Part shown: positions 26,248 to 33,861 of the stretch, in pieces
Layout: each line of letters starts with the position of its first letter
Position numbering within the stretch: position 1 is the stretch's first letter
Assembly (NCBI GenBank): GCA_963747985.1
Contig: CAVVHG010000014.1
Span: forward strand, 1 to 64,000
DNA length: 64,000 nt
Direction of reading: 5' to 3'
Source of the DNA: JACADW01 sp963747985
GTDB lineage: Bacteria > Acidobacteriota > UBA6911
Position numbers and translations under genes: made by a program
Notes under the pieces: model-generated
Told to the model about the DNA's origin: nothing
What the model saw: only the letters and a program-made list of their open reading frames with translations
Database searches by the model: none

Positions 26248-29142
26248 TTACTCGCCGGGCTGGTGAGGCAGGAACACCTGGATGGATATCTCTGATTCCT
26301 GCCCGTGGACGACGCGACTGAAACCTCCGGTGCGCCTGATGATATCTTCGAGTGTGGAGGTGCTCGAAGCAGCGCGCGCACCAAGTCCCAGGGCGCTCAC
26401 GGACAGCCGCACATAGGCGCCGGGAACCGCGGCCTCGCCCCATCCTTCGTCGGCGCTTTCCACCTGGATCCTTCCTGTCTCCAGGGTAACGGCCCCTCCC
26501 GCCGGAAGCGCGTCCCGCGCGATGACGACGATCGTCGTCACAGCCTGCTCGAGTTCCTGCTTGACCATTGCGACCCGCTGCGGCTCAGGATCCAGACTGA
26601 GGTGAAGATCAATATCCTCGCCGGTCAGGCGGCGCAGGATGCTTTCCTGCTCCTTCAACTGCGAGTTCAGGTCGAACACTTCAGGTTTGCGGTCCTGCTT
26701 CTGGCTGAACATCCAGAGCTGCTGCGCGAGCCTCCGCGCCCGGCTGGCGTCCTTGGCGGCGTGGGCCGCGAGGTCCCGTTCTGTAGCCCCGCGGGCCTCG
26801 GTCTGCCGGAGACGGCTGTAGAGGCCTTCGACGGATGTGAGCAGGTCGTTCAAGGCCGGAGCCACTTCTGTTGCGAGCCGCCCGACCGCCTCCATGCGCC
26901 GACTTCGACGCAGCTCCTCTTCGAGCGCATATCGTTCGGTGATGTCGCTGAAAAACCACTCCAGGCGCGGCGGCTCACCCTTGTTCCCTGCCGCCGGACC
27001 GGCATACCCCTGCAACACGACGGTGCGGCCGTCCGCACGTTTCGCGCGGCACCGCACGTCGGGGGCCCCTCCAGGTTCGCCCAGGCGCCCCCCCTTGCCG
27101 CCATGTTCATCCACAACCGGTTTCAGTATGTCCGCTGCGGCGGTGAGCATATTCCTGGCTGATTCATACCCGAGGATCCGGGCGAAAGCGTCGTTGCACT
27201 CGAGGAGTCTTCCTTCCGGAGTCGTCAGTGCGTAGGCCACCAGGCCGCCATCAACCAGATTCCGGTGACGCATGCTGAATTTGTCCAGCTCGGCCTGGAC
27301 CGACATCTTCTCGGCGCCAACCTCTTCCGTCAGGCGCTGTTGCTCCGCCTGTGCGCGAGCGAGTTGTTTCTCGAGGGTTTCGTGCTCGGCCTTCAGGGAG
27401 CGTTTGGCGGATTCAGCCTCTGCCGTCAGGCGCTGAAGGTCCGCCCGTGCGCGGGCCAGCTGTTCCTCGAGGCTCTCACGCTCGGCGCGCTGTTGGGCGC
27501 TGATCTTCTGGATCCGTTCTTCTTCCTCCTGCTGGCACCGAGCGACCGTGCTGGTGAGCGCGTGCTCGAAATCCGACGACCATTTTCTGATCAGCTCCTG
27601 GTGCCGAACGATCGTCTCCCGTTGCAGTTGGCGCAGCCGATCGACCTCGCCCTTCTGGGCCACCAGCTCTTTCAGGGAGTCCTGATACACTTCGTTTCCA
27701 GCGCGAAGCTGTTCGGACAGTTCGTCCCGAGCCGCCCGGGCTGTCTGCAGTTCTACCGTGAGCGTGGCGCGGTCCTCTTCGGCACGCCGCAGCTTCTCTT
27801 CGATCTCCAGTAAAACTGGCTGGTGCTTTTCCTTTTCCGCCTGCAGGAGGACCGCCAGTTCCTCGCATCGGGCTCGCGCCGAGCCGAGAGCTTCCTCCAA
27901 CCCGGCCCTCTCGCGCTCGACTCCGCGGATCTGCTCTTCCAGCTCCTTGCGGAGTGCCTCCAGCCGCGCGTGCTCGACCTCGACCCGCTCGTTCAATTCG
28001 GCGGCGCGCTTCTCAGAGGCGGCGAGAGAGGATTCAAGAGAGGCCCGCTGCTCTTCACCTGTTCGAAGCAGGTCTTGCCGGGTGGCTTCCCACGTGTCAC
28101 GTTCCGTCTGGAATCGGGCCATGGTTTCAGCCAGTCTTGCCTCGGTCGCGCGAAGCATCTGGCTGCGCGTGGATTCCAGTTCCTCAAGCCCCTGACAGCG
28201 GCTCTCCAGTTGTTGTCTCGCGGTGAGCCAGTGAGATCGTTCAGCTTCAAAACCGCCCACGACCTGGTCGAGCTGCAGCTGGATCGTGCGCGACAATTCC
28301 CTGAGCGCCTCGCGTTCGCCTTCGGCGGACCGAAGCCGGCTTTCGAGTTCGTTCCGCTCCTCCTGCCATCGGGCTTCGGCGGCTTGATGGTTCGCGGACA
28401 GCTCATCCTGCCGGGACTGTGCACTTCGGACTGTTTCTTCGAGGGCGGCGCTTTGAGCTCCGGCCGCATTGATCCGCTGCTGGAGGTCCGCTCGCGCAGC
28501 TTCCCAGGCGGTTCGTTCACCCTGCAGGGCGGCGGTTTCTTCGGCCAGTGTGGCCTCCGCCGCGCGAAGTTCCTCTGCAAGCCTGCCGGCCTGTTCTTCG
28601 GCGAGCCGCCGCTGCTCTTCGGCCGCCTGACGCTGCCGATCCAACTCCTGGCGCCCGGCTTCCCACGTGTCGCGTTCGCTCTGAAGCGCCGCGGTCCCTT
28701 CGGCGAGTTTAGCCTCCATCGCGTGAAGTTCCCCGGCAAGCCTGCTGACTTGTTCTTCGGCAAGCCGCCGCTGCTCTTCGGCCGCCTGACGCTGCCGATC
28801 CAGATCCTGACGCCCGGCTTCCCACGTGTCGCGTTCGCTCTGAAGCGCTGCGGTCCCTTCGGCGAGTTTAGCCTCCATCGCGTGAAGTTCCCCGGCAAGC
28901 CGGTTGGCCTGTTCTTCGGCGAGCCGCCGCTGCTCTTCGGCCGCCTGACGCTGCCGATCCAGATCCTGGCGCCCGGCTTCCCACGTGTCGCGTTCGCTCT
29001 GAAGCGCTGCGGTCCCTTCGGCGAGTTTAGCCTCCATCGCGCGAAGTTCCCCGGCAAGCCTGCCGGCCTGTTCTTCGGCGAGCCGCCGCTGCTCTTCGGC
29101 CGCCTGTCGCTGCCGATCCAATCCTGGCGCCCGGCTTCCCAC
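26248..29142 (-). CDS. C-terminal part of the giant signalling protein: coiled coil, PAS and degenerate histidine-kinase domain
   Basis: This frame continues the protein that starts at 31621 but is offset from it by two 1-bp deletions in the tandem repeat. It holds about 620 residues of charged coiled coil built partly of 53-residue repeats, then a PAS domain at about 625-740 (FARILGYESARN, then FFSDITERYALEEELRRSRR) and a kinase-like module. The module lacks the key residues: the H-box reads LATEVAPALNDLL where families have VAHDFNNLL, so the phospho-acceptor His is Pro (near residue 760); the N-box reads VVIARDALPAGG where NARDAMPGG is expected; and the G1 box reads VSALGLGA instead of V-x-D-x-G-x-G. 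It is probably not an active kinase. No independent start is evident. Confidence 0.72.
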   Translation of the reverse strand: MGSRAPGLDRQRQAAEEQRRLAEEQAGRLAGELRAMEAKLAEGTAALQSERDTWEAGRQDLDRQRQAAEEQRRLAEEQANRLAGELHAMEAKLAEGTAALQSERDTWEAGRQDLDRQRQAAEEQRRLAEEQVSRLAGELHAMEAKLAEGTAALQSERDTWEAGRQELDRQRQAAEEQRRLAEEQAGRLAEELRAAEATLAEETAALQGERTAWEAARADLQQRINAAGAQSAALEETVRSAQSRQDELSANHQAAEARWQEERNELESRLRSAEGEREALRELSRTIQLQLDQVVGGFEAERSHWLTARQQLESRCQGLEELESTRSQMLRATEARLAETMARFQTERDTWEATRQDLLRTGEEQRASLESSLAASEKRAAELNERVEVEHARLEALRKELEEQIRGVERERAGLEEALGSARARCEELAVLLQAEKEKHQPVLLEIEEKLRRAEEDRATLTVELQTARAARDELSEQLRAGNEVYQDSLKELVAQKGEVDRLRQLQRETIVRHQELIRKWSSDFEHALTSTVARCQQEEEERIQKISAQQRAERESLEEQLARARADLQRLTAEAESAKRSLKAEHETLEKQLARAQAEQQRLTEEVGAEKMSVQAELDKFSMRHRNLVDGGLVAYALTTPEGRLLECNDAFARILGYESARNMLTAAADILKPVVDEHGGKGGRLGEPGGAPDVRCRAKRADGRTVVLQGYAGPAAGNKGEPPRLEWFFSDITERYALEEELRRSRRMEAVGRLATEVAPALNDLLTSVEGLYSRLRQTEARGATERDLAAHAAKDASRARRLAQQLWMFSQKQDRKPEVFDLNSQLKEQESILRRLTGEDIDLHLSLDPEPQRVAMVKQELEQAVTTIVVIARDALPAGGAVTLETGRIQVESADEGWGEAAVPGAYVRLSVSALGLGARAASSTSTLEDIIRRTGGFSRVVHGQESEISIQVFLPHQPGE

Positions 29143-29434
29143 GTGTCGCGTTCGCTCTGAAGCGCCGCGGTCCCTTCGGCGAGTTTAGCCTCCATCGCGC
29201 GAAGTTCCTCTGCAAGCCTGCCGGCCTGTTCTTCGGCGAGCCGCCGCTGCTCTTCGGCCGCCTGACGCTGCCGATCCAATCCTGGCGCCCGGCTTCCCAC
29301 GTGTCGCGTTCGCTCTGAAGCGCTGCGGTCCCTTCGGCGAGTTTAGCCTCCATCGCGCGAAGTTCCCCGGCAAGCCTGCTGACTTGTTCTTCGGCGAGCC
29401 GCCGCTGCTCTTCGGCCGCCTGACGCTGCCGATC
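28472..29434 (-). repeat. Tandem repeat of about 159 bp (53 codons) in the coiled coil
   Basis: Five nearly identical units and one diverged unit encode QAAEEQRRLAEEQ followed by RLAGELRAMEAKL and then ALQSERDTWEAGR. The anchor cgctgccgat recurs at 28631, 28790, 28949, 29108, 29266 and 29424, giving spacings of 159, 159, 159, 158 and 158. The two 158-base spacings carry the same 1-bp deletion (ccaatcc instead of ccagatcc at about 29120 and 29278). The near identity of units suggests recent duplication or gene conversion. Confidence 0.9.
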
Positions 29435-31621
29435 CAGATCCTGACGTTCGGCCTCGATCCGGGAGCGCTCCTCCTCTGCTTCCGCCAGCGCCCCGTTAAG
29501 GCGCAGATGCATCTCTTGCTTCTCCGCGTCGAGCGCGTTCCGCTGGGCGGCCAGCTCCGACTGCTGACGGTCAGACTCCTGGCGAACCGCCTCCCATCGC
29601 ACATTCTCAGCGTTGAAGCTTTCCCTGAGCGCCCCGTAACGCTCCTCTGCCGACCGGAGAAGGCCGTTCATGAACGCCACCCGGGCTTCTGTGTTGCTGC
29701 GACTCTCCTCGAGCTCCTGACGCACCTTCTGCCACTGCGCCCGCTCGTCTTCCAGAAGCGACGTGAGTTCGGCCACGCGTTCCCGCGCCGCTGTCAGTTC
29801 GTCGCCGACGGCCCTGTGCTGTTCCTCGGCGGCTGCCAGGCTCCGCGCAAGCTCGTCGCGCGCTGCCTCCGCCTGGGTCTTCTCGGCACGCAACGCAAGC
29901 ACAAATTCCTCGTGCTTTCCCTCGAGTTCGTGGAGTATCTCCTCCAGGGTATTCTTCTCGTCACGGGCAGCCTGAGCCTTTTGCTCGACCTCGGCCATGC
30001 GGTTCTGCAGCTGGCCTATCTCCGCCTGGTGGCTGTCTGCCAGCTCCGTGCATCTCGATTTGGCGGCCAGCAGCGCCTCTTCGAGCATGGTCCGGTGTTC
30101 GTCGGCGGACTGGAGCTGCTGCTCAAGGTCCTTCAGTGTCGACTCCAAGCCAGCCCGTTCGGAGGCATGGCGGGCGGCGGCCTCGTCAAGCCGTTCTTCT
30201 GCGACCTTGAGAGCATCCTCCGCCGCTTTCGCTTTTTCGGCGGCTTCGCCCTCCTTCCGCCGGGACTCCTCCAGCGATGATTCCCATCGACCCCGCTCGC
30301 CCTCCTGCAGCGCGGCGGCTTCGGCCAGCTTTACCTCCGCCGTTGCAAGCGCTTCCTCCGCAGCCCTCTTCTGCTCCGCCAGTTCCTGCTTCGCAGCCTC
30401 GATCTCCTTCAGATCCTGGCTGAGCCGATCGCAACGCTCCTGCAGCGCCAGCACCTCCTCGCCCGAAGCGACGTGCGTGACGTCCTGGATTACGGCCAGG
30501 GCAACGGTCGTGCCATTCGGGTCGCGCCTCAGGGGCACGGCCCGCATCTCCAGTTCGCGCGCAAGCCCGTCCAAGCCGGCCCACTTCACGCGGACGCTAT
30601 CCCTTTCGCCGCCGCAGATCCTGGATACATACGCACGCAACTGCTCATCCTGGGGAGGGCCGAGGAGCGTGAACAGATTCTTCCCCACTATGTCATCTAC
30701 GTGCTTGGCCCCCACGAGAGACAGACCAGCCCAGTTCATGGCCAGGAAGGTCCCGTCGGAGGCGAGGAGGGCGACACAGGCGGGCACGAACTCGATAATC
30801 ATACGCAGGCGTTCTTCGCTGGCTCGGAGCGCCATCTTCTCGCGCACCATGTCCCGCCGCGCAATCAGGCCATCGAGGGACAGGAGAAATCTCCCGTAGT
30901 AATCGCCACTCTTGATGATGCAGTCCGAGGCACCCAGTCGCAGCGCCTGGATCGCCATCTCCTCCTGGCCGGCTGCAAGAAGGAGTACGACGGGATAGTC
31001 GGGCCAACGGGAGATCACGTCCTTCAGGACCTTCAGGACGTGCACGCCCAGGGCCTGATCCTCGAGGACCACCAGGTCGCAGGCGAGCGAGGTCGGATGA
31101 GTCCCTGGCGGGCGATGGACGGTCCCATCCTCGTTGACAAACGCCGCCTCCAGCTCGACAAAAGGCACCGAGCCCAGATGACGGCGGGCGTTCTCCATGT
31201 CGCCGGCGTAGAGCACCCTGATCGTTCTGGCGCGGCGCTGGGCGCGACCGCGATAACGCTCGAGGGTCTGCTGGAGAAGCGCAGGCACGCGGCTCACGTA
31301 GTTCGGGCGTTTCACTACGTAGTCATCAGCTCCTCCAGCGATGAATTTTGCCGGAGGATCCTCGTCGTTAGGGCCGATGACCACCACGACAGCCAGGGGC
31401 AGATTCTGCTGCCGGATGCGGTTGATCAGGGCCTGGCATTCCCCGTTCGGAAGCTGGGCATCGATCAGGACAAGGTCGTAGCTTGCCGAGGGATCGAGGC
31501 GCGAGACGGCATCGCGGGCATCGGGGGAAATTTCAATCTGGATGTTGGATGCAACCTTCTTGACCTCGTGCTCGAGAAAGTCGCCGTCTCTCAGGTCTCC
31601 GGTAACGAACAGGACTTTCAT
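29027..31621 (-). CDS. N-terminal part of the giant signalling protein: two receiver-like domains, PAS, coiled coil
   Basis: The protein begins with a receiver domain (residues 1-115) with the phospho-acceptor Asp54 in YDLVLIDAQLPNGE and the conserved Lys104, although the acidic pocket at the first strand is reduced (VTGD). A second receiver-like domain (about 133-260) has LVVLEDQAL at the acceptor position. A PAS domain follows (about 268-383, ending AVIQDVTHV), then a long Glu/Ala/Arg-rich coiled coil from about 385. After the repeat unit ending EAGRQD near 29280 the frame shifts and adds an arginine-rich tail of unrelated residues to the stop at 29027, giving 864 residues. Joined to the downstream frame, the locus would encode about 1790 residues. 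It follows the PilZ gene by 138 bases on the same strand. Confidence 0.75.
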   Translation of the reverse strand: MKVLFVTGDLRDGDFLEHEVKKVASNIQIEISPDARDAVSRLDPSASYDLVLIDAQLPNGECQALINRIRQQNLPLAVVVVIGPNDEDPPAKFIAGGADDYVVKRPNYVSRVPALLQQTLERYRGRAQRRARTIRVLYAGDMENARRHLGSVPFVELEAAFVNEDGTVHRPPGTHPTSLACDLVVLEDQALGVHVLKVLKDVISRWPDYPVVLLLAAGQEEMAIQALRLGASDCIIKSGDYYGRFLLSLDGLIARRDMVREKMALRASEERLRMIIEFVPACVALLASDGTFLAMNWAGLSLVGAKHVDDIVGKNLFTLLGPPQDEQLRAYVSRICGGERDSVRVKWAGLDGLARELEMRAVPLRRDPNGTTVALAVIQDVTHVASGEEVLALQERCDRLSQDLKEIEAAKQELAEQKRAAEEALATAEVKLAEAAALQEGERGRWESSLEESRRKEGEAAEKAKAAEDALKVAEERLDEAAARHASERAGLESTLKDLEQQLQSADEHRTMLEEALLAAKSRCTELADSHQAEIGQLQNRMAEVEQKAQAARDEKNTLEEILHELEGKHEEFVLALRAEKTQAEAARDELARSLAAAEEQHRAVGDELTAARERVAELTSLLEDERAQWQKVRQELEESRSNTEARVAFMNGLLRSAEERYGALRESFNAENVRWEAVRQESDRQQSELAAQRNALDAEKQEMHLRLNGALAEAEEERSRIEAERQDLDRQRQAAEEQRRLAEEQVSRLAGELRAMEAKLAEGTAALQSERDTWEAGRQDWIGSVRRPKSSGGSPKNRPAGLQRNFARWRLNSPKGPRRFRANATRGKPGARIGSAATGGRRAAAARRRTGRQACRGTSRDGG

Positions 31622-31759
31622 AGGCTTCCTGCCCTGGACGCCCGCAGGATACGGGCATCGCCCCAGGGGGGCGACTCCGGCGGAAGTTCAAACCGGGAGC
31701 CCGGTCTCGTGGGGCCTCAAGACCCCTGAAGGGCGCCCGGCCTGAGGTTCACCGGAGAA

Positions 31760-32299
31760 TCACCAGCTGTTGACTCCAAAAATCTGGCACAGATCATGCT
31801 CGGTCTCAGTGACCACTGCCGTTACCGTCACAATGCCCGGCGCGTCACCTTGATCTGCGGCGCCTGAAACAGGTGCTGTGGGCGGGCCCGACGGCATTTC
31901 AGGCTCCTGTCGGGGTACCGCTTCTTTAGCGGCGGAATCCGCCTTGTCCTCGGAGAACAGGGCGACTTCCTCGTCGAAGGCTACGGCGGACCTGTACCGG
32001 ACCAGACCCGGCTGCAGGCACGACACGCGAGACCGCAAAACGCGGCCGTCGATCAGGAGAGTCGTGTCTGTCGTGACCAGCCGGAGGCATACCCTGGTTC
32101 CCGGAGGCAAGGGCGTTTCGCTCTCAAGCTGAGCCCCGCCCCGTGAAACATCAATGAGGCGTACTTCGGGTCCGGCAAGGAGTTTAACACTTTTCAGGAA
32201 AGGAAGTTCAGAGGCAGGCCTGCGAGGGGATGCCCGACGCTCCCTGACCACATTTGTCTCAGTCGCGTTTTGCTCGATCCATGCATTACTCTTCATCAT
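31760..32299 (-). CDS. PilZ-domain protein, probable cyclic-di-GMP receptor
   Basis: PilZ domains bind cyclic di-GMP through an RxxxR motif and a D/N-x-S-x-x-G motif. Both are present: RERRASPRRP near residue 20 and LIDVSRGGAQLES near 55, followed by the beta-barrel strands TRVCLRLVTTDTTLLIDGRV and VRYRSAVAFDE. The C-terminal 70 residues are low-complexity and proline/alanine-rich with no domain. The start is placed at the ATG at 32299; GTG at 32308 or ATG at 32296 are possible. It lies upstream of the giant receiver/PAS protein on the same strand, which suggests that locus is connected to cyclic-di-GMP signalling. Domain call is firm; partner is inferred. Confidence 0.8.
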   Translation of the reverse strand: MMKSNAWIEQNATETNVVRERRASPRRPASELPFLKSVKLLAGPEVRLIDVSRGGAQLESETPLPPGTRVCLRLVTTDTTLLIDGRVLRSRVSCLQPGLVRYRSAVAFDEEVALFSEDKADSAAKEAVPRQEPEMPSGPPTAPVSGAADQGDAPGIVTVTAVVTETEHDLCQIFGVNSW

Positions 32300-32442
32300 A
32301 AGCCACACCCTTCGGGCCGCCGGCCTTCGTCAGACTTCACATCGGCAGATATCCTGGAAAAGATGAGCGTTGCAGGTTACCCTCAGGGGTAGAATAGCCG
32401 GGGATCAGGTTGCACATCTCTGCCGCATCAAGGAGACCCGTC

Positions 32443-33021
32443 ATGGCCAAGAAGATACTGATGCTCGTCGGCGATTTCGTCGAGGATTACGAAGTCATGG
32501 TTCCCTTCCAGGCGCTCAAGATGGTCGGGCACGAGGTGCACGCCATCTGCCCTGGGAAAAGGAGCGGCGAGACGGTCAAGACCGCCATACACGACTTCGA
32601 GGGAGACCAGACCTACAGTGAGAAGCCCGGCCATCGCTTCGCGTTGAATGCCGACTTCGAGGGCGTCTGCCTCGAGGACTACGATGCCCTCGTCATCCCG
32701 GGCGGGAGGGCACCCGAATACATCAGGCTGAATCCGGTAGTTCTCGAGATTGTGCGCCATTTTGCCTGGCAGGGGATGCCGATCGCGGCCATCTGCCACG
32801 GAGCACAGTTGCTGGCGGCTGCCGGCGTGCTGGACGGCAAGAGTTGCTCCGCCTACCCTGCGTGCCGGCCTGATGTCGAACGTGCAGGCGGAAAGTACAT
32901 GGACATCGCGCTCGACTCCGCTCACGTCGACGGTAACCTTGTCACGGCACCCGCGTGGCCCGCACACCCGAACTGGCTGAGGATGTTCCTCGATGTTCTG
33001 GGGACGAGGATCAGTCCCTGA
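32443..33021 (+). CDS. DJ-1/PfpI family protein
   Basis: The 192-residue protein has the flavodoxin-like fold of DJ-1/PfpI proteins, some of which act as glyoxalase III/deglycase-type enzymes, chaperones or proteases. It opens with KKILMLVGDFVEDYEVMVPF, has DALVIPGGRAPEYIR near residue 81, and the nucleophile elbow AAICHGAQLL with Cys118. The middle GDQTYSEKPGHRFALN resembles the PfpI-like subgroup with larger insertions. AAGGAGA precedes the ATG. It is convergent with the superoxide dismutase gene across a hairpin at 33107. A role in carbonyl or oxidative stress is plausible but not demonstrated. Confidence 0.88.
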   Translation: MAKKILMLVGDFVEDYEVMVPFQALKMVGHEVHAICPGKRSGETVKTAIHDFEGDQTYSEKPGHRFALNADFEGVCLEDYDALVIPGGRAPEYIRLNPVVLEIVRHFAWQGMPIAAICHGAQLLAAAGVLDGKSCSAYPACRPDVERAGGKYMDIALDSAHVDGNLVTAPAWPAHPNWLRMFLDVLGTRISP

Positions 33022-33106
33022 GCGGAGAACGTTTTCCGGACGCCTCGAGCACTGCGCACACCACCATCCTCTGTCCGCAGGGAGATACGAGGCAAGAGAA
33101 GATGTC

Positions 33107-33135
33107 ATGGGCGCCGTGCAATGCACGACGCCCAT
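33107..33135. terminator. Intergenic hairpin between convergent genes
   Basis: An inverted repeat with arms atgggcg/cgcccat and cgtgc/gcacg, one internal mismatch and an aat loop lies between the DJ-1-family gene and the convergent sodB. It has no T run on either side, so a bidirectional terminator role is only a suggestion. Confidence 0.4.
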
Positions 33136-33178
33136 CGGCAATCAGGTAATTCGGGACCGCCGACCCACGGGGCCGGGG

Positions 33179-33769
33179 TTACTTTGCGCCGGAAAACCGC
33201 GCCGAGACTGCTTTCCAGTCGATGGCCTTGAAAAAGGACGCGATATAGTCGGGACGCTTCAGTCCGTAATCGGTAAGGAAGGCATGTTCGAAGACATCCA
33301 TGACCAGCAACGGCGTTGCGCCGGACAGGTGCCCCACGTCATGCTCGTTGATCCAGACATTGAAGAGCCGCTTGCCTGCAGGTTCGTGATAGAGGATGGT
33401 CCAGCCGATCCCGCGCATCGCACCGGTCGCTCTGAAATCCTTCTCCCAGTTCTCCATTGAACCGAATTCCTGCTCAATCTTCGCGTGGAGCGCAGCGGAC
33501 TTATCGAGCGCTGCACCGCCCTTCACCATATTCCCGAAATAGTACTCGTGCAGCCGCATCCCGTTGAATTCCCAACCGAATCTGCGGCTCAGTTCGGCGT
33601 ATTCGGGGGTGGCGGCCTTGCCCTCCTTCAGCAGGGCATCCAGGGTTTCTGTGAGCTTGTTCGTATTGGTAACGTAACCCTTGTACAGGGTAAAGTGGTT
33701 GTTGAGAAGGGTGTCGCTGAATCCTGCCGTACCGAGCAGGTGCTCGAAATTCATCGGATCATAGGCCAT
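33179..33769 (-). CDS. Superoxide dismutase, Fe/Mn family
   Basis: The enzyme dismutates superoxide to oxygen and hydrogen peroxide. All four metal ligands can be placed: His25 (NNHFTLYKGYV), His74 (MRLHEYYFGNM), Asp158 and His162 (VMDVFEHAFLTDYG). The length of 196 residues is typical and no signal peptide is visible, so it is cytosolic. GGAGAAC precedes the ATG. Residues do not let me decide between iron and manganese with confidence. It lies between a DJ-1/PfpI gene and an oxygen-sensitive-pathway type PLP lyase. Confidence 0.95.
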   Translation of the reverse strand: MAYDPMNFEHLLGTAGFSDTLLNNHFTLYKGYVTNTNKLTETLDALLKEGKAATPEYAELSRRFGWEFNGMRLHEYYFGNMVKGGAALDKSAALHAKIEQEFGSMENWEKDFRATGAMRGIGWTILYHEPAGKRLFNVWINEHDVGHLSGATPLLVMDVFEHAFLTDYGLKRPDYIASFFKAIDWKAVSARFSGAK

Positions 33770-33861
33770 ATTGTTCTCCTCTCCTTGCTGCGAATGGTTT
33801 CACAGTTTTCTTACGGTGTCCATGCCCTGCCGCTCCTTGCCTTCGGGATCAGCAAGACTGC

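Noticed and set aside
27823..29160. A 445-codon plus-strand frame with Leu/Phe/Gly-rich repeats opposite the coiled coil
   Set aside because: It is the antisense of the E/A/R-rich repeat and has no start signal or family similarity.
28472..29434. CRISPR-like repetition
   Set aside because: Repeats are about 159 bp, contiguous, without spacers, and encode coiled coil.
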